A DNA stretch of 34,937 bases, taken from assembly GCA_003154775.1 (NCBI GenBank), contig PMES01000021.1, positions 1 through 34,937 of the forward strand. The letters run 5' to 3'. Position 1 is the stretch's first letter. Every line of letters begins with the position of its first letter. This document shows positions 1 to 8,590 of the stretch, in pieces. Position numbers and translations under genes: made by a program. The DNA is from Acidobacteriota bacterium (lineage in GTDB: Bacteria; Acidobacteriota; Terriglobia; Acidiferrales; UBA7541). The notes under the pieces are model-generated. The model saw nothing but the letters and a program-made list of their open reading frames with translations, had not been told where the DNA came from and searched no databases.

Positions 1-313
1 AACAGAAAATCTTACAGTCACATTTCGTCACAAAAGTTCTATTCGGGTCGCTGATTTTGCGCCGGTGTCGAACGAGTGGGCGAGCAAGGAGTAGCGCAAC
101 AACAGCGAAAGGGGCTGCAATTGCCAGGCGCACATAAAATTCTTCCGCCTGCTTCTGTTGAAATGCCTTGAGCGTCCGTTCGGAAGGATTTCGGTGCCAT
201 TCCCCGAATTCCCTGAGCGCAAAATCCTGGATCGGCAGAATCAAAATCAGCGCGACGATCCCAATAACAATCGACTCGACGGTGAAGATTGTCCAGTACG
301 AACTTCGTTTCAC
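1..313 (-). CDS. Small two-helix membrane protein, partial (runs off the left edge)
   Basis: An open frame of at least 104 codons starts at a GTG (313-311) and is still open at base 1. A GGAG six bases before the GTG makes this a convincing start. The translation begins VKRSSYWTIFTVESIVIGIV, giving one hydrophobic segment at about residues 7-27. A charged middle (about 30-63, with a run of Glu, Gln and Lys) follows, then a second hydrophobic segment at about 64-78 ending in Arg and His. This fits a two-pass inner-membrane protein. It lies 78 bases downstream of the DUF885 gene in the same direction and may share its transcript. I recognise no family. The call rests on the ribosome binding site, the membrane segments and the lack of stops. 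Confidence 0.6.
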   Translation of the reverse strand, partial: MKRSSYWTIFTVESIVIGIVALILILPIQDFALREFGEWHRNPSERTLKAFQQKQAEEFYVRLAIAAPFAVVALLLARPLVRHRRKISDPNRTFVTKCDCKIFC

Positions 314-391
314 GTTTTGCTCCGCAGTTCTGCTGACACTCCGCCGGCGAACCAAGTCTTTCTGAATGACCCCAGCGCCGAATTGAACTTC

Positions 392-2164
392 TCACAATAC
401 TGGCGAGTCATCGCCGAGGAGTGTCCGCCGCACCACCGCGATTGGTGGGAACCCCTGGCTCATGAATTCGTCGTGAAACTTGCCGAGTGTGAACTCCGCG
501 CCCATCTTTTTCTGGTAATCTTCGCGCAGCTTCAGAATTTGTAATTTCCCCAGCGTGTAGTACAAATAGGTTGGGTCGCTCGTGCCGCGCTTCGATTCGA
601 TGTCCGCGATCTTGGCCGATTGGTAGCCCTCTCTTACGAAGAACTCCTTGGCCTCCGCGAAGCTCATCTTGCCCGTGTGCATGCGGATGCCCGCCACAAA
701 TCGCGCGTCGCGCAAGAGCGCATCCTGCAACTGGCCCAGCCGTATGTACTTGGCCTCGCGGGCATCTTTCGCCCCTGTCCCCGGCTGCCCGTAGCCCTCG
801 TCCAGCATCATCTGTTCGCAATAGTGCGCCCAGCCTTCGACATTCGTGTTGGCAGAAAGCACCTTGCGCAATTTCGACGGGGCCCGTGGGGTCCATAAAT
901 ACTGCATGTAATGCCCGGGATAGGTTTCGTGCGTGGCAGTGCTCACGATCGTCCCGATATTGAACCCCGCCATGAGGCTGGCGATTTCCGCGGGGGTGTC
1001 GCCCGGGGCCGGCAGCGTCACGTTGAAATACGATTCCCTGGCTTTGCTCTCGAACGGTCCTGGCGTATCCATGGAAGCGGTGCTGGTGGCGCGCTCGAAC
1101 GGCGGCGTCTCCTGCAAGATGGGCCGGGGCCCGCTCGGAATGGTGATGATTTTCTTCTGCTCGATGAAGGCGATCAGCCCGTCAAAGGTGCCGCGAAAGG
1201 CAGCCAGCAACTCGTCCGGCGCGGGGTGCATCGCCGCCAAGTCCTGCAGCACCGCTTCCGGCGTTTTCTGCGGATCAAGCTCTTTGGCTATGCGCTGAAA
1301 TTCCGCCTGGTTTTTCCGCAGGTCCGCCATTCCAATGTCCGTCAAACGGTCCAGCGGCGTATCCACCATCTCCTCGTAATGCAGCTTCTTCGAGAAATTC
1401 TCGCCGCCGATGCGGAAATCCCCGATGGACCTCGCCAGCAAATCCGATTTCAGCCAGTCCAGATAGGCCTTTAGCGCGGCAATTGCTTCGGCGTTGCTTC
1501 TCGCAAAGGCCGCGCGCAAATCTTGATCCTGCGCATCGGCGAATGCCGCGGGCACATCCTTCTCGAAAAAGCCGATGATCCCGGGCAATTGCTCGATGGC
1601 AATTTCCGTGGACACCCTGGGGGGATTCTTCAGATTCTCGCGGGCCTGTCGCAAAATGCCGGGAATCTTCCCTTCGCGGGCAACCACGTTGCGCAACCGT
1701 TCATCCACGGGCGCAAATTTCCGGATCATCAGCAGATAAACGCTGTTTGTTGCCCCGCCGGAATACACGTCGGGATTCTCTTCGAGTGGGCGCAGAGTGC
1801 CTTTCGACAGCAATTCGCTGCGAATCTGTCCGAGCAGGATTTCGCGGTCCGCTGCATCCACCGGCCGCAATCCGGCAGCGGAGAAGTGTTCCACCTTCGC
1901 TTCATACTCGCGCAGGACGCGCATCTGGCTCTCCGCTCCCGCCTTCGAGTATTCCTCCATCTCGGCGTCGTACTGGTGCAGGCCATCGAGCGTTGCCGCT
2001 GAAGGATTTTGCGGGAAATAGACCTTTTCCAGGAATTCATCCACCAGGGCGTTCCACTCCGCCGTGCGGTCTTCCGCGCGAGCCACCATCACGCCCAGCA
2101 GCGCGGCCAGCACTCCCACTGCGATCCCCAGTTTTCTCATGCCTCTCGCCGTCCGTTCGTACAT
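392..2164 (-). CDS. Secreted DUF885 family protein (putative metallopeptidase)
   Basis: This 590-aa protein has the DUF885 layout. The key motif HETYPGH lies at about residues 412-418, and a second conserved motif EGWAHYCE lies at about 443-450. Together they resemble the HExxH plus downstream Glu of gluzincin-type metallopeptidases, so a zinc peptidase is likely; the substrate is unknown. The N-terminus MYERTARGMRKLGIAVG is basic then hydrophobic and ends near ARAED, which fits a Sec signal peptide and export. I chose the ATG at 2164 over an in-frame GTG at 2185 because GAGGAG sits six bases before the ATG. It follows xerC in the same direction with an 84-base gap. The length is usual for the family. 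Confidence 0.87.
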   Translation of the reverse strand: MYERTARGMRKLGIAVGVLAALLGVMVARAEDRTAEWNALVDEFLEKVYFPQNPSAATLDGLHQYDAEMEEYSKAGAESQMRVLREYEAKVEHFSAAGLRPVDAADREILLGQIRSELLSKGTLRPLEENPDVYSGGATNSVYLLMIRKFAPVDERLRNVVAREGKIPGILRQARENLKNPPRVSTEIAIEQLPGIIGFFEKDVPAAFADAQDQDLRAAFARSNAEAIAALKAYLDWLKSDLLARSIGDFRIGGENFSKKLHYEEMVDTPLDRLTDIGMADLRKNQAEFQRIAKELDPQKTPEAVLQDLAAMHPAPDELLAAFRGTFDGLIAFIEQKKIITIPSGPRPILQETPPFERATSTASMDTPGPFESKARESYFNVTLPAPGDTPAEIASLMAGFNIGTIVSTATHETYPGHYMQYLWTPRAPSKLRKVLSANTNVEGWAHYCEQMMLDEGYGQPGTGAKDAREAKYIRLGQLQDALLRDARFVAGIRMHTGKMSFAEAKEFFVREGYQSAKIADIESKRGTSDPTYLYYTLGKLQILKLREDYQKKMGAEFTLGKFHDEFMSQGFPPIAVVRRTLLGDDSPVL

Positions 2165-2248
2165 TGCGTTCTCCTCTTGGATCACCTGGCCGCAAAGCCT
2201 TTTGCCTTCTCCGTCTGTTGTCGGGCTGGCTGGCCACTCTTGCCCAGT

Positions 2249-3250
2249 TTATGCGTGCGGGTGCGCCTTGTCGTAAATATCCATCAACTGGCGAATGGAC
2301 GCATGCGTGTACTTCTGCGTGGTGGAAAGCGATGCGTGGCCCAGCAGCTCCTGAATCGCGCGCAAATCCGCGCCATCCGCCAGCAGGTGCGTGGCGAACG
2401 CGTGCCTTAGGGAATGAGGATGCAGATCCCAATTGATGTTCACTAGGCGCGCATATTTCTTCAAAATCCTTCCCACGCTGCGTTGCGTCAGCCGTCTTCC
2501 CGTGTAGTTCAAAAACACCGCTTCCGGATGTGTCTTTTGCCGGATGGCCGTATTTTCGTACAAGAGTTTGTCCCGCACCGGCCAGTAGCTCTTCAGGGCT
2601 TCTGCCGCCTTCGATCCATACGGCACGATGCGCTCCTTGTTGCCCTTGCCGCGCACGCGCAACATCTGCTCCTTTTGATCCATATCGGCGAGGTTCAGCC
2701 CCGTCAGTTCGCTAACGCGCAGCCCCGCCGCGTACAACAGCTCCAAAAGAGCGCGGTCTCTTCGCAATAGCAGCGAATCCTCGAACTTGACGATTCCCAT
2801 CTCCGGCGCGGTCGTCCCAGCCTTGCGCCGCGCTTTTCTGCTTTTGCGGCCGGCTTCAGAATACTTAGCCCCCGCCAGTTGGTCCAGGAATCCGCTCATT
2901 TCTTCGGCGGAGAGCACGACGGGGATGCGCTTCGGCAACTTCGGAGTGGGCACCAGACGAGCCGGATTGTCCTTCAGAAGTCCTTCTCTGACGCAATACT
3001 TGAAGAATGACCGCAGCGCCGCCAGCTTCCTGGCGATCGAGCTCTTCTGCAACCCGAGTTCATGCAGGTGTCCCATGAATTCCCGGATCATCCGGTGGTC
3101 GATCTTCGTCACGCCGGGAGTGTCCACGCCGGGTGGCGTCAAAAAAGTTTGGAATTGCTCCAAGTCGTTGCCGTAATTGATCAAGGTGTGAGGCGAGGCG
3201 TTCCTCACCGACCGCAGGTACTCCAGATATTTCTCGACGGTCTTCTTCAT
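2249..3250 (-). CDS. xerC: Tyrosine recombinase XerC
   Basis: This 333-aa site-specific recombinase resolves chromosome dimers at dif in partnership with XerD. An N-terminal SAM-like core-binding domain spans about residues 1-100. The catalytic set is complete: Arg178 (in AAGLRVSEL), Lys202 (GKGNKER), His279 and Arg282 (HPHSLRH), His305 (LLGH) and Tyr314 (TTQKYTH). It is about 30 residues longer than typical XerC because of a Lys/Arg-rich insert at about 128-155 between the two domains. It lies 171 bases after topA in the dprA-topA-xerC order seen in many bacteria. XerD is the alternative, but the gene neighbourhood favours XerC. The ribosome binding site is weak. Confidence 0.9.
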   Translation of the reverse strand: MKKTVEKYLEYLRSVRNASPHTLINYGNDLEQFQTFLTPPGVDTPGVTKIDHRMIREFMGHLHELGLQKSSIARKLAALRSFFKYCVREGLLKDNPARLVPTPKLPKRIPVVLSAEEMSGFLDQLAGAKYSEAGRKSRKARRKAGTTAPEMGIVKFEDSLLLRRDRALLELLYAAGLRVSELTGLNLADMDQKEQMLRVRGKGNKERIVPYGSKAAEALKSYWPVRDKLLYENTAIRQKTHPEAVFLNYTGRRLTQRSVGRILKKYARLVNINWDLHPHSLRHAFATHLLADGADLRAIQELLGHASLSTTQKYTHASIRQLMDIYDKAHPHA

Positions 3251-3345
3251 TCTGGCCTGCGCTTCCGTTCCAGATACACCCCTGCCTGCAGGTGGCCTAT
3301 GGGAATTATCGCACTCAAACGGGGGTCTTACTCCAACACAGCCTT

Positions 3346-3360
3346 GCCTGCCGGGCAGGC
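3346..3360. repeat. GC-rich hairpin between topA and xerC
   Basis: GCCTGCC and GGCAGGC flank a single G, giving a 7-bp stem in the topA-xerC gap. There is no T-run on either strand, so it is not an obvious terminator. It may be a small dispersed palindrome of the kind seen elsewhere in this window. Confidence 0.4.
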
Positions 3361-3421
3361 GCTTTGGCTTGCGCTGGTTTTCGCGGCAAGGCTGGCGCTT
3401 CTGCTCGGTCTCCGCGAGCGT

Positions 3422-6160
3422 CTAGACTTTCACCGCGACCGGCGCCTCTTCGGTCTCGGCCGCCGGCTTCTCCTCGGGGGCCAGCTTTTCCCAGTCGCAG
3501 CCTTCTTTAACGCAGGCGCGCACCAACCCGATCTTGCTTTTCTTCTCCACGATGAACGGGGCGCCGCACTTCGGGCAAGGCTCCGCAATCGGCATGTTCG
3601 GCGACGTGTAATCGCAGTCCGGATACCGCGAACAGCCGTAGAACACGCGCATCCGTCCGCGCCCGCCCTTGCCCACGCTTGCGCGCTTCACAAATTCGCC
3701 TTCCTTGCACTTCGGGCACTTGATTCCCAGGGTGATCGGCCGCGTGTACTTGCACTTCGGATATCCGAAGCACCCGATGAACTCGCCGAACCGCCCGTGC
3801 TTTTTCACCAGGCCAGCCCCGCAATCGGGGCACTTCTCGTCCAGGGGTTCGTCCGGTTGGTGCGCAATGCGCGTTCCCGCCACCAGCCGTCGCGTCGTCT
3901 TGCAATCCGGGTAGCCCGTGCACGCCAGAAACGCTCCAAACCGCCCGCGTTTCAGCGCCATTTCTTTGCCGCAGTTTTCGCAATATTCAATCTTGTTTTC
4001 CGCGTCTTCCGGAATCTCCTCGGAAAGGTCCTGGATGAAATCGCATTCCGGGTAACGCGAGCAGCCCAGAAAGAAGCCATGGCGGCTGATGCGTTCCAGG
4101 AGCTCTCCCTGGCCGCACTTTTCGCACTTTTTCCCGGTGGGGATGCCTGCCTTGTACGACACCATCTCGTCGCCGGCCCTGTCCAGATCGACGATGAACT
4201 TCTCCCAGAATTCCTTCACCGATTCCCGCCACGGCATCTTGCCTTCTTCAATGTCGTCCAACTCCTCTTCGAGCCGCGCCGTAAACTTCACGTCGAACAC
4301 GTCCTCGAAGCTCTTGATCAGCAGCATGCACACCCGCTCGCCGAGCATGGTTGGCGTAAATCGCCCCTGATCTTTCTTCACGTATTCGCGTTCCACAATC
4401 GTCGAGATGATGGACGCGTACGTGGATGGCCTGCCGATTCCGTCTTCTTCCAGTTCCTTGACCAGCGTCGCTTCCGTATAGCGCGGCGGCGGCTCCGTGA
4501 AATGCTGGTCCGGCCGGATCGACTCCAGCTTCAGCACTTGCCCCTCGCTCACGCGCGGCAGTGCCATGCCCGTGCCCTCGTCGTCCTTCTCATCCTCTTC
4601 GCGGTCCGTATTCGCCGCGGGAATCTGGTACACCTTAAGATAGCCGTCGAACTTCAGAATCGAGCCCGTCGCCCGGAAGGTATAGTCGCCCGCCTCGATA
4701 TCAATGGTCGTTTGGTCAAAAACTGCTGGCAGCATCTGCGACGCCACGAATCTCTGCCAGATGAGCTGGTACAGCTTGAACTGGTCGTCCGGCAGGTATT
4801 TCCGCACGTCTTCCGGGGTGCGCGATACTTCCGTCGGCCGAATTGCTTCGTGCGCGCCCTGCGCATCTTTTTTCGATTTGTAGAAATTCGGTTTTTCCGG
4901 CAGGTACGCGCTTCCAAACCGCTCCGGTATCAGCTCGCGCACCTGCTCCAGCGCGTCATTCGACACCTGCACGGAATCGGTGCGCATGTACGTGATCAGC
5001 GCCACCGACCCTTCTTCGCCCAGCTCCACGCCTTCATATAGCCGCTGCGCCAGCGCCATCGTGCGCTTCGCGGTGTAGCGCAGCCGGTTATACCCCGCCT
5101 GTTGCAGCTTCGACGTCGTGAACGGAGGCGGCGCGTAGCGCCTCTTTTCCTTCAGGGCGACGCTGGCCACCTGCCATTTTGCCTTGCTGACTGCGGCGAC
5201 AATCGCGTCAGCGGTCTCCTGATTTTTGACCTCGACGTCCTCGCCCTTCTTCTTCGTCAGCCGCGCCTCGAAAACCGGCGGCTCTCCCGCATCCAGCATC
5301 GCGTGGATCGACCAGTACTCCTGAGGAATAAACGCCCGAATCTCCTGCTCGCGCTCCACAATCAGCCGAAGCGCTACCGTCTGCACGCGTCCCGCGCTCA
5401 AGCCGCGCCGCACTTTGTCCCACAACAGGGGCGAAATCTTGTATCCCACGATGCGGTCCAGGACGCGTCGCGCTTGCTGTGCGTCCACCAGTTGCGTGTC
5501 CACCTGCCGGGGCTTTTCAAAAGCCGCGCGGATCGCCTTGGGCGTGATTTCGTTGAACGTCACCCGGAAGATCTTCTTGGGATCGATGGGCTCGATAACA
5601 ATGACGTCCTTTTCTTTCTTTTTGTCCCCGAACTTTCCTTTGCCCTTGCCCTTGGCGGGCGCCGCAGCGGCCTTTTCCGCTTCGGCTTTGTCGTCCTTTG
5701 CGCCGATGCCGCTCTTCTTCCCGTTTTCCTCGTCTGCCTCATCAATCAGGAACTTCGCCGGCTTGGAGAGCACCATCGCCAGGTGGGCAGAGATCGCCTC
5801 TCCTTCCCGGTCCGGATCGCCGGCCAGGTACACTGCATCTGCTTTCTGCGCCGCTCTCCGCAGGTCATTGACAACCTTCCCTTTGCCCGGGATCACCTGC
5901 AAGGTGGGCTCGAAGATCCTCGGATCATCCAGGGTTATGGGCTTCCGCAGTGGTTTGGGCGCTGCTGCCTTCGCGCCCTTCTTCCCCTTTTTCTTCTTTT
6001 TTGGCTTTTCGTCGTCGATCGGCAGGCGAATACCTATCGTCTTCGTCGGCAGGTCCATTACGTGCCCGATGGACGCCTTCACCGTAAAGTTCTTCCCCAA
6101 GTACTTGTTGATGGTCTTCGCCTTTGCCGGCGATTCGACGATTACCAGTGATCTTGCCAT
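3422..6160 (-). CDS. topA: DNA topoisomerase I (type IA)
   Basis: This 912-aa enzyme relaxes negative supercoils through a transient 5'-phosphotyrosine bond. The TOPRIM domain opens with SLVIVESPAKAKTINKYLG and carries the metal-binding DPDREGE at about residues 115-121. The catalytic Tyr391 lies in LITYMRTDS. The C-terminus has five four-cysteine zinc modules from about residue 665 on, with CEKCG, CENCG, CPDCG, CPKCK and CPKCG starts. Two low-complexity Lys/Ala-rich inserts are unusual: about 52-72 (KPKKKKKGKKG) and about 143-186. Both sit inside the TOPRIM region and look like flexible DNA-contacting loops. The gene follows dprA with a 287-base gap. Confidence 0.97.
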   Translation of the reverse strand: MARSLVIVESPAKAKTINKYLGKNFTVKASIGHVMDLPTKTIGIRLPIDDEKPKKKKKGKKGAKAAAPKPLRKPITLDDPRIFEPTLQVIPGKGKVVNDLRRAAQKADAVYLAGDPDREGEAISAHLAMVLSKPAKFLIDEADEENGKKSGIGAKDDKAEAEKAAAAPAKGKGKGKFGDKKKEKDVIVIEPIDPKKIFRVTFNEITPKAIRAAFEKPRQVDTQLVDAQQARRVLDRIVGYKISPLLWDKVRRGLSAGRVQTVALRLIVEREQEIRAFIPQEYWSIHAMLDAGEPPVFEARLTKKKGEDVEVKNQETADAIVAAVSKAKWQVASVALKEKRRYAPPPFTTSKLQQAGYNRLRYTAKRTMALAQRLYEGVELGEEGSVALITYMRTDSVQVSNDALEQVRELIPERFGSAYLPEKPNFYKSKKDAQGAHEAIRPTEVSRTPEDVRKYLPDDQFKLYQLIWQRFVASQMLPAVFDQTTIDIEAGDYTFRATGSILKFDGYLKVYQIPAANTDREEDEKDDEGTGMALPRVSEGQVLKLESIRPDQHFTEPPPRYTEATLVKELEEDGIGRPSTYASIISTIVEREYVKKDQGRFTPTMLGERVCMLLIKSFEDVFDVKFTARLEEELDDIEEGKMPWRESVKEFWEKFIVDLDRAGDEMVSYKAGIPTGKKCEKCGQGELLERISRHGFFLGCSRYPECDFIQDLSEEIPEDAENKIEYCENCGKEMALKRGRFGAFLACTGYPDCKTTRRLVAGTRIAHQPDEPLDEKCPDCGAGLVKKHGRFGEFIGCFGYPKCKYTRPITLGIKCPKCKEGEFVKRASVGKGGRGRMRVFYGCSRYPDCDYTSPNMPIAEPCPKCGAPFIVEKKSKIGLVRACVKEGCDWEKLAPEEKPAAETEEAPVAVKV

Positions 6161-6447
6161 GTTGCTGTTTTAACCCCGCTGCCAGCCCCAGGGAGGGCCA
6201 GGTAAGCAGTGTGTGTCCTTCTCGCTACCTTTAGCTATTGTCTCTCTCGCGGGCTCGCTTGCCTGTTTCCAGATGCCGCCAGCTTCATTTCGGATGCATT
6301 GCGCGTCTTTCTATCTCAAAAAAGGCGGCTTACAACTGGACGAGAACGCTCTAATTGGAAGAGTCTCTTTCAGCTTGCCCCCGTGGGGGAGGAGGGCCCC
6401 TTTTGGTTGTGGTGACCGGGTTTCAGAACGCTATGCTCCTGCGTCCC

Positions 6448-7572
6448 CTACAACAATACCTTATTGAACTGCTTGCCCGGTAGTTGCCGGACGATCCCCT
6501 TCATCTCCAAGTCAAAGAGGGTAGCTAGAACTTCACTGGAATTCAACCCGCTGGTATCCACAAGGTCATCAATATGGCGCGATTCTTCAGCGCTCAAAAG
6601 CTCGTAAAGCTTTCTCTGCACATCACTTAGCCCGTCAACAAGCAGCAAATTCCGCTGCTCCGACTCCACCGCTTCCGCCTTCACCAAAGCCGCCTTCACC
6701 GGGGTTGGCAGCTCTTCAATCACATCTTCGGCGTTTGTCACCAGCTTGGCCCCCTGCTTGATCAGCAGGTTTGGCGCGAAGCTCACTTCCTGGGTCACAT
6801 TTCCCGGCACGCCGAATACTTCTCTCCCAAATTCCATGGCCAGCCGTGCCGTAATCAACGACCCGCTGTACTGCTTCCCTTCCACAATTATGACCCCAAG
6901 GGGTATCCCGGCGATGATGCGGTTCCTCACCGGGAAATTTTCCGGTGCCGGATGGCTGCCCGTCGGGAATTCGCTCACGATTGCTCCCCGCTCCAGCACT
7001 TTCTCATAGAGCTTCTTGTTTTCCTTCGGGTAGCAGACGTCGATCCCCGTGCCCAGCACGCCGATGGCCCGTCCACCCACTGCGATCGCCCCCTGGTGCG
7101 CGATGGCGTCAATCCCGCGCGCCAAACCGCTCACAATGGTCAACCCGCGGGCCGCCAGGTCCTTCCCCATCCTTTCCGCCATTTGCGAGCCATAGACTGT
7201 GGGCCGCCGAGTCCCTACAATGCTCAAGCTCGGCGAATTCAGGATTTGCGCGTCTCCTCGCACATACAACATCACCGGCGGGTCGTAGATCTGGAGCAGC
7301 GCTTGCGGGTACTCGGGCTCCTTCCAATTCACCAGCTTCCCGCCGACCTTCCGCAGCGCGTCCACCTCTTTCTCCGCGCGCCAGAACATCTGCTTCTTGA
7401 AGATGGCCTGCGCGGCGGGGGCGGGCACGTTGCACGCTTCAATGCCAGTCAACGGCGCGCGAAATACGGCTTCCGGCGAACCGTATTCGCGCAGCAATCG
7501 CGCAGACAGCCGGGCGGCGATGCCCGGCGTCAGCGTCAACGCCAGCCACGAGAGGGAAGCTTCGAGCTCCAC
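6448..7572 (-). CDS. dprA: DNA processing protein DprA (Smf)
   Basis: This 374-aa protein loads RecA on incoming single-stranded DNA during natural transformation. A small N-terminal helical domain (LALTLTPGIAARL, then GSPEAVF) precedes the Rossmann-like core. The core has SIVGTRRPTVYG, VSGLARGIDAIAH, GVLGTGIDVCYP, SEFPTGSHP, RNRIIAG and GSLITARLA. A C-terminal winged-helix domain covers about 300-374. The start is a GTG at 7572 with no clear Shine-Dalgarno. A perfect TTGACA box 31-36 bases upstream suggests transcription may begin almost at the GTG. It is the first gene of the minus-strand dprA-topA-xerC run. Confidence 0.95.
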   Translation of the reverse strand: MELEASLSWLALTLTPGIAARLSARLLREYGSPEAVFRAPLTGIEACNVPAPAAQAIFKKQMFWRAEKEVDALRKVGGKLVNWKEPEYPQALLQIYDPPVMLYVRGDAQILNSPSLSIVGTRRPTVYGSQMAERMGKDLAARGLTIVSGLARGIDAIAHQGAIAVGGRAIGVLGTGIDVCYPKENKKLYEKVLERGAIVSEFPTGSHPAPENFPVRNRIIAGIPLGVIIVEGKQYSGSLITARLAMEFGREVFGVPGNVTQEVSFAPNLLIKQGAKLVTNAEDVIEELPTPVKAALVKAEAVESEQRNLLLVDGLSDVQRKLYELLSAEESRHIDDLVDTSGLNSSEVLATLFDLEMKGIVRQLPGKQFNKVLL

Positions 7573-7578
7573 GCCCCG

Positions 7579-7608
7579 AGCCTACGTGCATAGTAACCAG
7601 TATGTCAA
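7579..7608 (-). promoter_or_regulatory. Candidate promoter of dprA
   Basis: Minus-strand TTGACA (7608-7603, perfect -35) is followed after 18 bases by TAGGCT (7584-7579, three of six matches to TATAAT). Transcription would start near 7572, which is the GTG start of dprA. The weak -10 keeps confidence low. Confidence 0.4.
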
Positions 7609-7752
7609 GTCCCGTTAATTGAACTGAACCGCCCCGGCCCGAGCCGTTAGTGCGAGCGGAGTACATGGAGCGAGGAATCTCTCCGCCGCCTCTTTCTTTT
7701 CCGCGATGCGATGCACTCGAAAGTGATTTAGAATGAAAGTAGTTTCTTTTGT

Positions 7753-7828
7753 GGGCGTGTAGCTCAGCTGGGAGAGCACCTGCTTTGCAAGCAGGGGGTC
7801 GCCGGTTCGAACCCGGCCACGTCCACCA
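7753..7828 (+). tRNA. tRNA-Ala (anticodon UGC)
   Basis: The 76 bases fold as a complete cloverleaf. The acceptor GGGCGTG pairs with CACGTCC and the third pair is G-U, the G3:U70 identity element of alanine tRNA. The D stem is GCTC/GAGC. The anticodon stem is CCTGC/GCAGG with loop TTTGCAA, giving anticodon TGC. The T stem is GCCGG/CCGGC with loop TTCGAAC. The discriminator is A and CCA is encoded. A TAGAAT box at 7729-7734 is a possible -10. Confidence 0.97.
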
Positions 7829-8590
7829 ATCATTTGCGCGCAAATCAATCACTTACTTATTTGCCTTATGGCTGGACCCCGCAAATTGGGTCCATTTGGG
7901 TCCAATTAAAGGCTCCTCCGCTCCTTGATGTGAGCTTCAAAAAACGCCTGGGTCTGCGCCGCCGTGCTGACGGAAACCGCGAATTGCATTGCCATCTTAA
8001 ATCCCCTGACGGTGCGCTGAGGACGCACGAAAAAGTCGCGGCACACGATGGAGTTAGAACATCGAAGCGCAGAAATCAATTGACAACCCCCATGCCGGAA
8101 TGACAGAGTTTCGCTCGGAGTTAGGAATTGCCCCTGGCCCTATGGGTATCTACGGAATCGCTGTTCCTGATTCGTATCTTCATCTATTCCCCCACTTCTC
8201 AAGGAGTTGCTTCTCCCGGCTTTTAGCGCGCCAGCAGTTTCTTTGTGCTTCCCGAGCAAAGCAGCAGGCCTCGGCTACAAAGGCGAGTTTGTGGGAGAGG
8301 CGGCCGAAGTGCGGTGTGACGCCTGCGATCGGCGCCGTGCCGGAAGGAGTAGATGCTTCGCGGCGAAAGGGCCTGGGCAGACGAGTGTTCACCGTCATCA
8401 AGTTCGCGCAAGAAACCCAGCACGTTGCGCTCCCGCACCAGATGAGGGCGCTGCAGAGTGGTGTGCCAGAAAGCACTCTTGAGCTTCCGTCCCATGGAAT
8501 AAAGGCTCTCTTGGATCACGACGGAGAGAGCCAGCATGTACCGGTGATAGCCTCGACGAATTACCGGCGTCTAGTGGAAAGGATTGCGGA
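7829..8590. other. Stretch without a convincing gene between tRNA-Ala and the symporter
   Basis: No open frame here has a plausible composition or recognisable motif on either strand. A minus-strand frame ending at the stop 7908-7906 stays open for some 60 codons upstream, with a short reasonable-looking tail (AMQFAVSVSTAAQTQAFFEA), but it has no identifiable start or family. It could be the end of a decayed gene. Positions 3' of tRNA genes are common integration sites, yet I see no integrase remnant and no repeat of the tRNA 3' end within this stretch. Confidence 0.4.
7873..7897 (+). terminator. Possible terminator downstream of tRNA-Ala
   Basis: TGGACCC (7873-7879) and GGGTCCA (7888-7894) form a 7-bp stem with an 8-base loop, 45 bases after the tRNA. 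Only three T follow, so this is a weak terminator at best. The right arm overlaps a tandem 10-mer (TGGGTCCATT then TGGGTCCAAT). Confidence 0.3.

Noticed and set aside
3062-5041. 659-codon open frame on the plus strand
   Set aside because: It is antisense to xerC and topA, which are certain; its Arg/His/Leu-rich product is the usual mirror of a GC-rich gene.
6370-6447. Terminator after dprA
   Set aside because: CCCCC/GGGGG can pair on the minus strand, but the stem is short and no T-run follows.
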